Assembly (NCBI GenBank): GCA_900317025.1 | Contig: ONFG01000007.1 | Coordinates: 1 to 64,000, forward strand | From: an uncultured Eubacteriales bacterium | GTDB lineage: Bacteria; Bacillota; Clostridia; Oscillospirales; Acutalibacteraceae | Length of the DNA: 64,000 nt | Direction: 5' to 3' | Shown: positions 17,242-25,076 of the stretch, piece by piece | How the letters are laid out: every line of letters starts with the position of its first letter | Numbering within the stretch: the first letter of the stretch is position 1 | The notes under the pieces: model-generated | The model's database searches: none | Told to the model about the DNA's origin: nothing | What the model saw: the letters and a program-made list of their open reading frames with translations, nothing else | Program-made: the position numbers and the translations under genes

Positions 17242-18123
17242 TCAAACCTCTAATAGCATTTTTTTGCTGTCAGCAGACAGTGTGTAGTTCGCGCCGATAA
17301 CGGCAGCGAGAGAATCCTTCGCGTGACCTATTCGATCGGTGCGCGCAACAGGAAGGTCGGGAGCAAAGCCTTTTACGCGTGAAGCGAGGAAGCGAACGGC
17401 CTCGTCTCTGTCAAGCTCGCGTTCAAGCTCCGTAAACGTGCCGAAGATCACGCCGCTAACGCTGCGAAAAGCACCCAACATCTCCAGGTGGGCAAGGCAG
17501 GCGTAGATCCTTCCCACGCCGCCGCCAAGCGACTCAAGCAGCAGCAGCTTTCCGTCGAGCTTCGGGAAAAAACGCGTTCCGGCAAGCTTTAAAAAGCAGC
17601 GAATGTTCCCGCCGACAAGCACGCCGCTCATCTCGCTGCCCGACAGGAACTCCACGGGCGGGCAGAAAAGCCCTGAGCCTTCGCCGCGGACCGCGTCCGC
17701 GAAAACCTCCTCCCCGCCATGAAGGATATTTCTGACCTGATACAAAACCGACCTCTTCCCCGTTTCGGTAAAGACTGCGTTTATAACGGCGGTAAGGTCG
17801 CTGTAGCCCCAGAGTCTCGCTTTGGACGAAGCGATCGCTTCAAAGTCAAGGTGCGGAATCACCTCAGCGGAAAGGTCGCCGCCGGAGACGTCGAAGATCT
17901 CCGATATCGCTTCGTCGGCAAAAAACGAGCTGAGCGCGTTCGCCTTCTCGGCGGCGCCGGCGTCTTTGAGAAAAGGGGGCAGCCGTGAAAACATATATCG
18001 GCTCAGTTCGGCATTTATGTCATGTTTTTTTAATATCGCGCAAAGGCGCTCGATCTCGCCCTTCCTTTCGGCGGCGAGGGCATCGGAGCAGGCGACAATC
18101 GCCGCGCATACGGAATCGTTCAT
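17242..18123 (-). CDS. LD-carboxypeptidase-like peptidase, family S66
   Basis: A 293-residue protein of the LdcA/MccF family (S66), which trims the terminal D-Ala of murein tetrapeptides in recycling or cleaves related substrates. The proposed triad is visible: Ser in LWGYSDLTAVINA (about residue 110), Glu in LLLLESLGGG (about 200), and His in GHAKDSLAAVIGANYTL near the C-terminus. The N-terminal third lacks the usual YFAGTDEQR-like segment in a canonical form but has DVSGGDLSAEVIPHLDF. No signal peptide, so cytoplasmic. ATG at 18123 follows AAGGAG; it is the first gene of a two-gene unit with the membrane protein downstream. Confidence 0.82.
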   Translation of the reverse strand: MNDSVCAAIVACSDALAAERKGEIERLCAILKKHDINAELSRYMFSRLPPFLKDAGAAEKANALSSFFADEAISEIFDVSGGDLSAEVIPHLDFEAIASSKARLWGYSDLTAVINAVFTETGKRSVLYQVRNILHGGEEVFADAVRGEGSGLFCPPVEFLSGSEMSGVLVGGNIRCFLKLAGTRFFPKLDGKLLLLESLGGGVGRIYACLAHLEMLGAFRSVSGVIFGTFTELERELDRDEAVRFLASRVKGFAPDLPVARTDRIGHAKDSLAAVIGANYTLSADSKKMLLEV

Positions 18124-18142
18124 ATATTCTCCTTATATCAGC

Positions 18143-18176
18143 AAAAATTCCGATACCGTTTTAAGAGTATCGGAAT
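18143..18176 (-). terminator. Terminator of the leucine-rich-repeat lipoprotein operon
   Basis: On the minus strand ATTCCGATAC and GTATCGGAAT form a perfect 10-bp stem (18147-18156 with 18167-18176), followed directly by TTTTTGC. It lies between the LRR gene and the S66 peptidase gene, ending the upstream unit. Confidence 0.85.
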
Positions 18177-18190
18177 CATTATGCTTCGTA

Positions 18191-19561
18191 CTAGACCGGC
18201 TCACCGTTGTAGCGATAGCCGCCTTCGCCGTCGTTGTAGATCTGACCGTCGTCGTAGCTGTAGAACGAGTAGCCGCCGGTGTAATCGTTTTCAAACCAGT
18301 AGCCGTTCGTACTCGGTGTACCGTCGTTAGATGAGCGGCGGCTCGTTGTTTCTTCCTCGCTCGAGGTGTAGTCGCCGTTGAGTCTCTGGTCGTAATCGGG
18401 GTTATACTCGGCTCTTGACGTTTCGCCGTCTTCGTTTTCTGTGTCGGTCTCCTCCTCGTTGTCGGAGTCGCCATTTGTCGAGCGTCTTGACGTCTGTTCG
18501 CCGTCTTCGTGCTTGTAAATGATCGTCGCGTCCGGGAGCGCGTCTACAAGCATTTCATAGTCGTCTCTTGTGATGCCCGTGTCGCTTACGTCGAGGTTTT
18601 TAAGCCCCGTGCAGAAGGTAAGGTTCTCGAAGTCGGTGATCTCGTTTCCGGAAACGTCGAGCGACTCCATGAACTCCATTCTTTTAAGGAAGTATACCTC
18701 GGTAACGTTCGTGTAAGAGATGTTGAGGTTTACCATGTTGGTTATGTTTCTGATGGGTCTTACAGAATCGACCTTTGTACCGCTGACATTGAGGTCGCCG
18801 AGGTACGTCATATTTTCAAGCGGCGCGATGTCAGAAAGCTTCGGCATATCGAGCTGGAGCGTTCTGAGGTTAGTAAGGTTTGCGAGGGCGTCGATACTGC
18901 GAGCCTTGTCGCTGCAGATGTAAAGCTCTCTCATGTCGGTGAGGTCGGAAAGCGGAGAGAGATCGTCGCAGCTCGGGCAGTCCACCTTGAGCACCTGGAG
19001 CTTCGGCATATACTTTACTGCTCCAAGGCCCTTGACGTCGCCGCCTGTTACCATAAGAGAATTGAGGTTTTTGAGCGAGCTGAGCTTTATGATGTCGCTG
19101 ATGCCGTTATTGGAAACATCGAGCGAACGAAGCTGGATAAGATCGCTTACATAGCTGAGGTTTTCAAAGCCGCAGCCGGAGATTGTCAGGTTGCTGATCT
19201 GCGTAAGAGAGCTCAATCCGGAGAAGCTGAGTATCTTGCAGTCGCTGAGCGTTACCGTTTCGAGGTAGGGGCAGTCGATGAGCGGCTCGAACGAATCGAT
19301 CGTCGTATCGCTCAGCTCGACGGTCGTAACGGCTCTGTTAAAGAATACGTTGCCGAAAATGAACTCTTCTTTGGCAAGGGGGCTTTCCTGAGCAGGAACG
19401 TCATTGGTCGATTCAAGAACGCTTACAACGGCGACCGAGGAGGTCTCCTGCGGAGTCGAGCTGTCAGTCGCTTCACCGCCGCTTTTTTCACAGGCTGCGA
19501 GTGCGGTAAGCGAAAGCACGGCGCAGAGAGCGCAGCTCAATACTTTAAGTGATTTTTTCAT
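18191..19561 (-). CDS. Leucine-rich-repeat surface lipoprotein A
   Basis: A 456-residue predicted lipoprotein: signal peptide with lipobox LTALAAC (Cys about 24), a Ser/Thr-rich spacer, then about 10 leucine-rich repeats of the internalin-like 21-23 residue type (for example LRSLDVSNNGISDIIKLSSL and LGDLNVSGTKVDSVRPI) to about residue 335. The tail is rich in Ser, Thr, Asp, Glu and Arg and ends in a Tyr/Gly-rich segment (GYWFENDYTGGYSFYSYDD). It is a clear paralogue of the next gene upstream, 51 bases away, and ends the pair. Surface LRR proteins usually bind proteins or glycans; the ligand is unknown. Confidence 0.85.
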   Translation of the reverse strand: MKKSLKVLSCALCAVLSLTALAACEKSGGEATDSSTPQETSSVAVVSVLESTNDVPAQESPLAKEEFIFGNVFFNRAVTTVELSDTTIDSFEPLIDCPYLETVTLSDCKILSFSGLSSLTQISNLTISGCGFENLSYVSDLIQLRSLDVSNNGISDIIKLSSLKNLNSLMVTGGDVKGLGAVKYMPKLQVLKVDCPSCDDLSPLSDLTDMRELYICSDKARSIDALANLTNLRTLQLDMPKLSDIAPLENMTYLGDLNVSGTKVDSVRPIRNITNMVNLNISYTNVTEVYFLKRMEFMESLDVSGNEITDFENLTFCTGLKNLDVSDTGITRDDYEMLVDALPDATIIYKHEDGEQTSRRSTNGDSDNEEETDTENEDGETSRAEYNPDYDQRLNGDYTSSEEETTSRRSSNDGTPSTNGYWFENDYTGGYSFYSYDDGQIYNDGEGGYRYNGEPV

Positions 19562-19612
19562 AATACACCTCTTGTTGTCGGGCTCTTACCTGCCGCCCGT
19601 ACTGTTTCGGGA

Positions 19613-20764
19613 TCAATACCAATCCTCGTCTTCGCCGTAATCGTCGGGGATACCGTCACCGTCGTTGTCAATGATGTCGTCGGGGATACCGTCACCGTCA
19701 TTATCGATAAAGCTTGACGTGCTATCGCGCTCAAATACGCCAAGCTCGTCGCCCTCGGAGTCGGTATCGAAATCGGAGCTGTCCTCCGCGTCGGAATCGC
19801 TGCTCCTGCGTCTGCGGCTGCTCACAACGTCGTCTTCGGAGTTGCGGTTGAGCTCCTCATCGGTAACGATGTAGCTGCTGACCACCTTGCAGTCCTTGAG
19901 CCAGATCGTGATCTTGACAACGTCCTCTCTGGGAAGACCGCAGTCGGTGATATCGAGCCTTTCAAGGTTCTGTGTGTCGATGAAAATGGTGATATCGTCG
20001 GGGGTGATCGCCTTCATATCGAGTGTTTTTAGATCGGGCATATTCGCGATGAAGCGGATATCGGAGATCATATTGCACGAAATGTTGAGGTCGGTCAGCG
20101 ATGAGAGTGAAGAAAGGACAGTCGCGTCGGAGACGGAGTTGCTGCCGATGTTCAGCTCTTTAAGGTTATTCATGCTCGCAAGCGGCGAGATGTCCGCGAT
20201 GAGGTTGGACTCAAGGTTGACCGTCTCGAGGCTGCGGCAGTTTTCGATATCGTCGATGCTGTCGATAAGGTTATTGGAGAAGTTGATGTGCTTGAGGTTC
20301 GGCAGCTTCTGGATCCCGCTCAGGTTTTTGAGGTTCGCGTTGATAATTGAAAGGCTCTCGAGCGATTTAAGACCCGAGATCGTGCGCAGATCGGACATAT
20401 CGCTCGTACCGATAACGATCGTTCTGAGGTCGTTAAGGTTTTCGAGGAACGCGAGATCGCTCAAATTCGACGAAAGCACGCCGAAATACTGAAGGTTCGT
20501 ACACTTCGAGATGAAGTCGAGATCCTGCTCGGTAAAGTTGACGTCACCGAGCTGCAGCTCCGTCGTATCCTGGCGGAACGTGACCTTGCCGATCTTGTAA
20601 GTAGGAACGCCGTCGGAGGGCGTATCCGAGGTCGAGACATGATCGACGACGCTCACGGGCGTATCTGTTGTTTCGACGTTTTCGTTTTTATCCTTACAGC
20701 CTGCCGCAGAGGCGAGCATTCCCAACGCCAGAAGGAGGCTGACCGCTCTCTTGAGATATTTCAT
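19613..20764 (-). CDS. Leucine-rich-repeat surface lipoprotein B with calcium-loop tail
   Basis: A 383-residue predicted lipoprotein starting MKYLKRAVSLLLALGMLASAAGC, with the lipobox Cys at about residue 23. Leucine-rich repeats of about 22 residues (NLKHINFSNNLIDSIDDIENC, NLKELNIGSNSVSDATVLSSL) fill residues 60-290. After an SRRRRSSDSD linker the C-terminus carries two tandem DNDGDGIPDD units of the thrombospondin type 3 kind, likely calcium-binding. The frame opens at 20902, but ATG at 20762-20764 after AAGGAAG gives the signal peptide. It is the first gene of the LRR pair. Confidence 0.85.
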   Translation of the reverse strand: MKYLKRAVSLLLALGMLASAAGCKDKNENVETTDTPVSVVDHVSTSDTPSDGVPTYKIGKVTFRQDTTELQLGDVNFTEQDLDFISKCTNLQYFGVLSSNLSDLAFLENLNDLRTIVIGTSDMSDLRTISGLKSLESLSIINANLKNLSGIQKLPNLKHINFSNNLIDSIDDIENCRSLETVNLESNLIADISPLASMNNLKELNIGSNSVSDATVLSSLSSLTDLNISCNMISDIRFIANMPDLKTLDMKAITPDDITIFIDTQNLERLDITDCGLPREDVVKITIWLKDCKVVSSYIVTDEELNRNSEDDVVSSRRRRSSDSDAEDSSDFDTDSEGDELGVFERDSTSSFIDNDGDGIPDDIIDNDGDGIPDDYGEDEDWY

Positions 20765-20920
20765 CACTATTCTTCCTTTCGGGCGCCCCGGCGCTATACC
20801 GCACATTTTCGGCATCGGGCGCACAGAGCAGTTATTCATCCTCGGCACGGACCCCACGCCGCGCCATCGCGCTCTTCCGTCAAAAATGACAGGATAGCAC
20901 ACATCATAACAAACAATTCT

Positions 20921-20949
20921 ATTATAATATATTAACTCGGTTAAATCAA
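20921..20949 (-). promoter_or_regulatory. Promoter of the LRR lipoprotein pair
   Basis: Minus strand: -35 TTGATT (20944-20949), 17-base spacer, -10 TATAAT (20921-20926). This gives a leader of about 150 bases before the start at 20764. The leader is GC-rich but I see no recognised element in it. Confidence 0.65.
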
Positions 20950-21009
20950 GAGGAAGTCTTAACCTTTCACCATTTGCACAAAAAAATTACATCTTATTCA
21001 TACATTAAT

Positions 21010-21120
21010 CATAAACGCCGTGGCGGAGCTGACGGTCCGCTTTGTTAGCGGTCAGGCCATTCTGCTTTACAGCCGCGCGGCTCGGCTTTCCCGGCAAGCC
21101 TGTCTTTTTGTCCGTGAAAA
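21010..21120. other. GC-rich structured block without a gene
   Basis: The gap between the LRR promoter and mtnN holds a GC-rich block set in AT-rich flanks. It has a CCGC-7-GCGG hairpin (about 21040-21055), a perfect 12-base palindrome AGCCGCGCGGCT (21071-21082), and a GGCTT/AAGCC hairpin (about 21084-21100) followed on the plus strand by GTCTTTTTG. It may be the terminator region of mtnN or a small plus-strand RNA. It does not carry the conserved loop of signal recognition particle RNA, which I looked for. Confidence 0.35.
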
Positions 21121-21154
21121 AAACAATATAAAAGAAATTTGTTTTCGGTTTTCG

Positions 21155-21859
21155 TTACTTTTCCCACTGCTTAACAAACTCGTTGATAACGAGAGCCGAA
21201 TTCTTTGCGGCGAGTCTTGCGAAGGTTGGATAATCCATATGGGAGTTGTCGTCGCCGCCGTCAGAGATGGCTCTGAGGATCGAGCAGGGGACCTTATTGA
21301 TGTAGCACGTCTGAACGACAGACGCGCCCTCCATCTCGCAGGCTGCCGCGGAGAAGGTATCGACGAGAAACTTTTTCATCTCGTTCGTATTTACGAAGCA
21401 GTCGCCTGTCGCGATAGTACCGACCGCGTGGTTTATGCCGAGCTGAGAAACGACGTTTTCAAGAAGCATCGTCACCTTTTCGTCGGTCGGGATATGAACT
21501 ATGTTTATGCCGGAGATAAGACCGCGCTCTTCTCCGAGCGCAGTTGTATCCATATCGTGCTGGACGGCGTCTTTTGCAATGACGATCTCGCCGATCGAAA
21601 GCCCTTCGGCGAGCGCGCCCGCTACGCCTACATTTATCACGACGTCGGGCGAGAAGCTAAGGAGCATAGTCTGAGTGCAGATAGCGGCGTAGACCTTGCC
21701 TATACCGCATCGCGCAGCCGCCACCTTTTTACCGGACAGCGTACCGACAACGTACTTCATCGAGCTGATCTCGACGACATTCTTTTCGGTCATCGCGTTT
21801 TCAATGTTTTCAAGCTCCAGATCCATAGCGACGATTATTCCGATTTCTACTTTATTCAT
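21155..21859 (-). CDS. mtnN: 5'-methylthioadenosine/S-adenosylhomocysteine nucleosidase
   Basis: A 234-residue enzyme cleaving methylthioadenosine and S-adenosylhomocysteine to adenine plus the thioribose product, part of the activated methyl cycle. The motifs are complete: IGIIVAMDLELE at the N-terminus with the active-site Glu, INVGVAGAL (ribose/phosphate loop), the substrate pocket CEMEGASVVQTCY and the catalytic Asp in RAISDGGD. Length matches the family (about 230). ATG at 21859 follows GAGGAG. It is downstream of tRNA-Leu and its terminator; no separate promoter is obvious. Confidence 0.95.
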   Translation of the reverse strand: MNKVEIGIIVAMDLELENIENAMTEKNVVEISSMKYVVGTLSGKKVAAARCGIGKVYAAICTQTMLLSFSPDVVINVGVAGALAEGLSIGEIVIAKDAVQHDMDTTALGEERGLISGINIVHIPTDEKVTMLLENVVSQLGINHAVGTIATGDCFVNTNEMKKFLVDTFSAAACEMEGASVVQTCYINKVPCSILRAISDGGDDNSHMDYPTFARLAAKNSALVINEFVKQWEK

Positions 21860-21901
21860 ATCTTATCTATCTCCTCGTGATTAAACTTCTCGTATAAAGA
21901 C

Positions 21902-21936
21902 GAAAAGAGCACTTGCATCAGTTGTGCAAGCGCTCT
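21902..21936 (-). terminator. Terminator of tRNA-Leu
   Basis: On the minus strand a 12-bp stem (AGAGCGCTTGCA from 21925-21936 with 21906-21917, one G-U pair) with a 7-base loop is followed by TTTTCG. It begins only a few bases after the tRNA 3' end. Confidence 0.85.
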
Positions 21937-21942
21937 TACAAG

Positions 21943-22026
21943 TGCCGATGGCCGGACTCGAACCGGCACGGTATCACTACCGGTGGATTTTGAGTCCACT
22001 ACGTCTGCCAATTCCATCACATCGGC
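21943..22026 (-). tRNA. tRNA-Leu (anticodon CAA)
   Basis: An 84-base type II tRNA. Acceptor arms GCCGATG and CATCGGC pair over 7 bp with A as discriminator; the anticodon arm is GTGGA-CTCAAAA-TCCAC, giving anticodon CAA (reads UUG); a long variable arm CGGTAGTGATACCG is present; the T arm is GCCGG-TTCGAGT-CCGGC. CCA is not encoded. It has its own strong promoter and terminator. Confidence 0.97.
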
Positions 22027-22035
22027 TTATGGCGG

Positions 22036-22050
22036 CTCGGACACCTCTCC
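22036..22050 (-). other. 15-base remnant resembling the 5' end of tRNA-Ser
   Basis: Ten bases ahead of tRNA-Leu, on the same strand, GGAGAGGTGTCCGAG matches the acceptor and D-arm start of bacterial tRNA-Ser genes. The rest of a tRNA-Ser is absent, so it looks like a deletion remnant of a former tRNA pair. It is short enough that chance cannot be excluded. Confidence 0.4.
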
Positions 22051-22072
22051 GTATCCCTCGGCAACGTCATTA

Positions 22073-22101
22073 ATTATAACGCACCGAGAACGATTTGTCA
22101 A
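22073..22101 (-). promoter_or_regulatory. Consensus promoter of tRNA-Leu
   Basis: Minus strand: -35 TTGACA (22096-22101), 17-base spacer, -10 TATAAT (22073-22078), a perfect sigma-A match. The -35 box overlaps the stop codon of the upstream gene (22098-22100). Confidence 0.9.
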
Positions 22102-23240
22102 GGCTTTTTTGAAAATTTCTTCAAAAAGTTTCTGGCAAAGCTGTTATCATCTCCACCGTCCTGCGCTTGAGAAGCTCCGGACGAACCAGAGGGGTACGTT
22201 CTGCCCGGCTGAGTCGGGGCTGTTCCGCCCTGCTGACCGGCGTAGCCGCCGAGCGAACGGGGGCCGGACGGTCTTGCCGGCTGGAAGTTCTCCGCGGTGA
22301 AGGTGGTGATAGTTTTGCCGACCGTGTTCGGGAGATTGATAGCGGCGATATTGTTCCTCATCATGAAGCCGGAAACGCAGCCGAGCATCTCCTTGCTCTG
22401 AGCGGCGTCTTTGCCTTCGAGATAGAGGATAACGTCGCACGATCCGCCGATCATTCTCATCGGAACGTTGCCGTACTTTTCGTTCATCTCTGCCTTAAGT
22501 TCCTCGAACTGATCGGTCACATTGTTCATAAGCTGACCGTAGAAGATGATCTCTACATCGTCCTTAACGGGCGAGAGCATCTTGCCGACGAGGTTGTAGC
22601 CGTGATAAAGCGTTGTAAACATATTGTGGCTCGTCTGATTTACGCCGTTGACAAAGATCTGGGTAAGCTTCTCGAGTACCTTATACTGCTCAAAGGGAAC
22701 CTTCGGCTCCTCATAGACGGGCTGCTGCGGCGCCTGCTGCTGTTGCTGCGGCTGAGCCTGCTGCGGCTGGGCCTGCTGGCGGCGGCCGAACATCTGGCGC
22801 TGGGTCCTCGGCTGCTGAGGCTGAGGCTGCGGCTGCGGCTCGGGTTCCGGTTCGGGTTCCGGCTCCGGCTCCGGCTCTTCAGGAAGCATCGCGATCGCGC
22901 CAAAGCTGTTGGCGATCATAAAGCTGCCTACCGCGCCGAGGCGCTCCTTGACCTGGGGCGCTTCCATGCCGCCGATATCGAGCAGCACGCTGATGAACTT
23001 ATCGCTGAACCTTATACGCGCATAGCCGAACTTTTCCTCGAAATCTCTAAGAAAATCCTCGGCCTGCTCGCGAGTCTCGATATATACGTTTCCATAGAAG
23101 TAGAATTCAACGGTCGGTGCACTCGGCAGCCTGACCTTTCCCCTCACCTCATAGCCGTAAAAAAGCGCCGTAAAGGTGACGTCGTCAGCCATCTCAATGC
23201 CAGACGCAACAAAAACATCGGAGAGATCCTTCACTTGCAT
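22098..23240 (-). CDS. Unknown protein with two homologous domains joined by a Pro/Gln/Glu linker
   Basis: A 380-residue soluble protein I cannot assign. It contains an internal duplication: residues about 22-118 (TALFYGYEVRGKV...VEFYFYGNVYI...EKFGYARIRF...VLLDIGG...GSFMIANSFGAIAML) align with about 207-305 (TTLYHGYNLVGKM...VEIIFYGQLM...EKYGNVPMRM...VILYLEG...GFMMRNNIAAINL). Between them is a repetitive EPEPEP / QPQPQ / QQAQPQQ linker of about 60 residues; the C-terminus is Gly/Ser/Pro-rich. No signal peptide or membrane helix. Each half looks like a small alpha/beta domain. ATG at 23240 follows AGGAG...AAGG. The tRNA-Leu promoter overlaps its end. Confidence 0.8.
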   Translation of the reverse strand: MQVKDLSDVFVASGIEMADDVTFTALFYGYEVRGKVRLPSAPTVEFYFYGNVYIETREQAEDFLRDFEEKFGYARIRFSDKFISVLLDIGGMEAPQVKERLGAVGSFMIANSFGAIAMLPEEPEPEPEPEPEPEPQPQPQPQQPRTQRQMFGRRQQAQPQQAQPQQQQQAPQQPVYEEPKVPFEQYKVLEKLTQIFVNGVNQTSHNMFTTLYHGYNLVGKMLSPVKDDVEIIFYGQLMNNVTDQFEELKAEMNEKYGNVPMRMIGGSCDVILYLEGKDAAQSKEMLGCVSGFMMRNNIAAINLPNTVGKTITTFTAENFQPARPSGPRSLGGYAGQQGGTAPTQPGRTYPSGSSGASQAQDGGDDNSFARNFLKKFSKKP

Positions 23241-23561
23241 TTACCTTCAACTCCTGTCCTGAATTTCTTTATAATCATTGTTTATTTTACAATCTGAAAG
23301 CTTCGCAACAAAGATCTGCACAGTTTATTATATCACAGGGACGGTCTTTGTTGATTAATATTTATTGAATTTTTCATAATCATTTGTCTGCATTAGTATT
23401 TTTTCACGCAGACTCAGCTTCACCTTTTATCATTATACAGAATTTTAAGTCAATTTGCAATATTTTAATAAAATTTTCTCTACATATTTTTTCATATTTT
23501 TATGTGGATATTGCCGAAAATGAAATTTATTATAATTTTTAGCAAGCGCCGTTAATAAATA

Positions 23562-23590
23562 TTGTCATTTTCACCGACATGTGCTATAAT
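23562..23590 (+). promoter_or_regulatory. Promoter of the DUF1015 gene, in a 414-base divergent gap
   Basis: TTGTCA (23562-23567), 17-base spacer, TATAAT (23585-23590). The gap 23241-23654 is otherwise AT-rich; I see no further gene, and no clear promoter could be fixed for the leftward gene, though its AT-rich half has room for several. Confidence 0.8.
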
Positions 23591-23654
23591 GAAAAAACAG
23601 CGGGTGATCCCGGACATATAAGGGTGTGTTCACACAACAGAAAGGGTGGTTTTC

Positions 23655-24935
23655 ATGGCCTTGGTCAAGGGCTTTAAGGGTATTCGCTTCAACTGCGAAA
23701 AAACGGGCGGCATCGGCGGCGTTGTCTGCCCTCCCTACGACATTATCAGCGAAAAACAGCGGATCGGGTACATTGAGGGCAACGAGTACAACGTTATCCG
23801 TCTGGAGCTTCCGAAGGGAGAAGATCCCTACAATGAGGCTGGCAGGCTTTACAAGCGCTGGCTCGAAGAGGGAGTCCTCTTTCGAGAAGACAAAGACGCC
23901 GTCTATATTTACGAGGAGGAATTCACGGCTTACGGTCAGCGAATGACAGTCAAAGGCTGCATCGTGAGGGTGAAGATCGAGGAATTCGAGAGGGGAGTTA
24001 TCCTCCCCCACGAGTTCACGCTCTCAAAGGCGAAGGAGGACCGCCTTAATCTTATGAAGGCAACAAACTGCAACTTCAGCCAGATCTACGCGCTTTACAA
24101 CGACGAGAAGGGCGTGACTGTTGAAAAACTCGACAAGCTCTCCGAGCGCGCCCCCGATCTTGAAACGACGGACGGCGACGGAGTTACTCACCGCCTCTGG
24201 ATCGTGACTGAGAAGGAGCAAGTCGCTTCGATCTGCCGCGACTTCACGGACAGAAAGCTTTACATCGCCGACGGTCATCACCGCTACGAAACGGCGCTCA
24301 ACTACCGCAACTACCTGCGTGAACAGGGGCTTGCAAACGAGGGCGACGCCGCCGACTACCAGATGATGACGCTCGTTAATATGGAGCACCCGGGGCTTGT
24401 CGTTTTTCCGACTCACAGGATCGTGCGAGACCTCCCGGCGTTTGACGCAAACGCAGTAAAGCAGGCGTGCAGAGAATACTTCGACGTAAGCGACTATGAA
24501 GGCACCGGCGATATCGAAAAGACGCTGCGCGCTCTCTACGACGAGGGCAAAAAGGCGTATGCTATGTACTGCGGCGGAGGAAAGTGGTCGCTGCTTACGC
24601 TTCGCGACATCACGGTGATGGACGCGCTGCTGCCCGAACTCAGCAAAGCGTCAAGGCAGCTCGACGTTTCGGTGTTGCACACGCTAGTGCTTGAAAAGCT
24701 GATGGGCATAGACGCCGAGAACATGGCGAAGCAGATAAACCTCACCTATGTAAAGCAGGCAGAGGACGCATACGCCGCCGTTGACAGCGGCGACGCAAAC
24801 TGCGCGTTCATTCTCAATCCGACGAGGATAAGCGAGATACGCGACGTCTCGTCCGCAGGAGAAAAGATGCCGCAGAAATCGACGTATTTTTACCCGAAGC
24901 TTATTACCGGGTTCGTTATAAACGAGCTGTCGTAA
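23655..24935 (+). CDS. DUF1015 family protein
   Basis: About 426 residues with the features of DUF1015: the N-terminal VVCPPYDIISEKQRIGYIEGNEYNVIRLELPKGED, the central HEFTLSKAKEDRLNLMKATNCNFSQIYALY, and the YIADGHHRYETALNYRNYLREQ motif near residue 210. The first block recalls the ParB/sulfiredoxin-like fold, and some relatives phosphorylate free serine; that link is family knowledge, not shown here. ATG at 23655 lies eight bases after AAAGGG; a GTG at 23646 is in frame but overlaps that site. It is transcribed alone from the promoter at 23562. A hairpin at about 24956-24994 followed by ATTCATTTTTT may end it. Confidence 0.88.
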   Translation: MALVKGFKGIRFNCEKTGGIGGVVCPPYDIISEKQRIGYIEGNEYNVIRLELPKGEDPYNEAGRLYKRWLEEGVLFREDKDAVYIYEEEFTAYGQRMTVKGCIVRVKIEEFERGVILPHEFTLSKAKEDRLNLMKATNCNFSQIYALYNDEKGVTVEKLDKLSERAPDLETTDGDGVTHRLWIVTEKEQVASICRDFTDRKLYIADGHHRYETALNYRNYLREQGLANEGDAADYQMMTLVNMEHPGLVVFPTHRIVRDLPAFDANAVKQACREYFDVSDYEGTGDIEKTLRALYDEGKKAYAMYCGGGKWSLLTLRDITVMDALLPELSKASRQLDVSVLHTLVLEKLMGIDAENMAKQINLTYVKQAEDAYAAVDSGDANCAFILNPTRISEIRDVSSAGEKMPQKSTYFYPKLITGFVINELS

Positions 24936-24953
24936 AAGGCTTACAATGTAAAA

Positions 24954-24996
24954 CGATCCAAAAGTGAAGCGCTTACGGGATCATTCATTTTTTAGG
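24954..24996 (+). terminator. Probable terminator of the DUF1015 gene
   Basis: GATCC/GGATC arms enclose an imperfect GTGAAGCGCTTAC stem and are followed by ATTCATTTTTT. The stem is short and interrupted. Confidence 0.4.
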
Positions 24997-25032
24997 CTTT
25001 AAGCCTTCAGTATTTATTTCACATAAACCTTC

Positions 25033-25064
25033 GCCCCGAGATCGGTCAGTGCCGGTCCCGGGGC
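25033..25064 (-). terminator. Hairpin after the HAD gene, possible terminator
   Basis: GCCCCGAGATCGG and CCGGTCCCGGGGC (25033-25064) form a strong GC stem with a small internal loop, just beyond the HAD gene stop. The following minus-strand sequence has only a short T-run, so termination efficiency is uncertain. Confidence 0.5.
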
Positions 25065-25076
25065 TATATCTTTGGT

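Noticed and set aside
21010..21120. Signal recognition particle RNA
   Set aside because: The block has GGTCAGG-like sequence but lacks the conserved GGAAGCAGC-type loop and its pairing partner.
22690..22900. Tandem DNA repeat or CRISPR-like array
   Set aside because: The periodic GGCTGCGG/GGTTCCGG units encode the EP/QP linker of the two-domain protein; there are no spacers.
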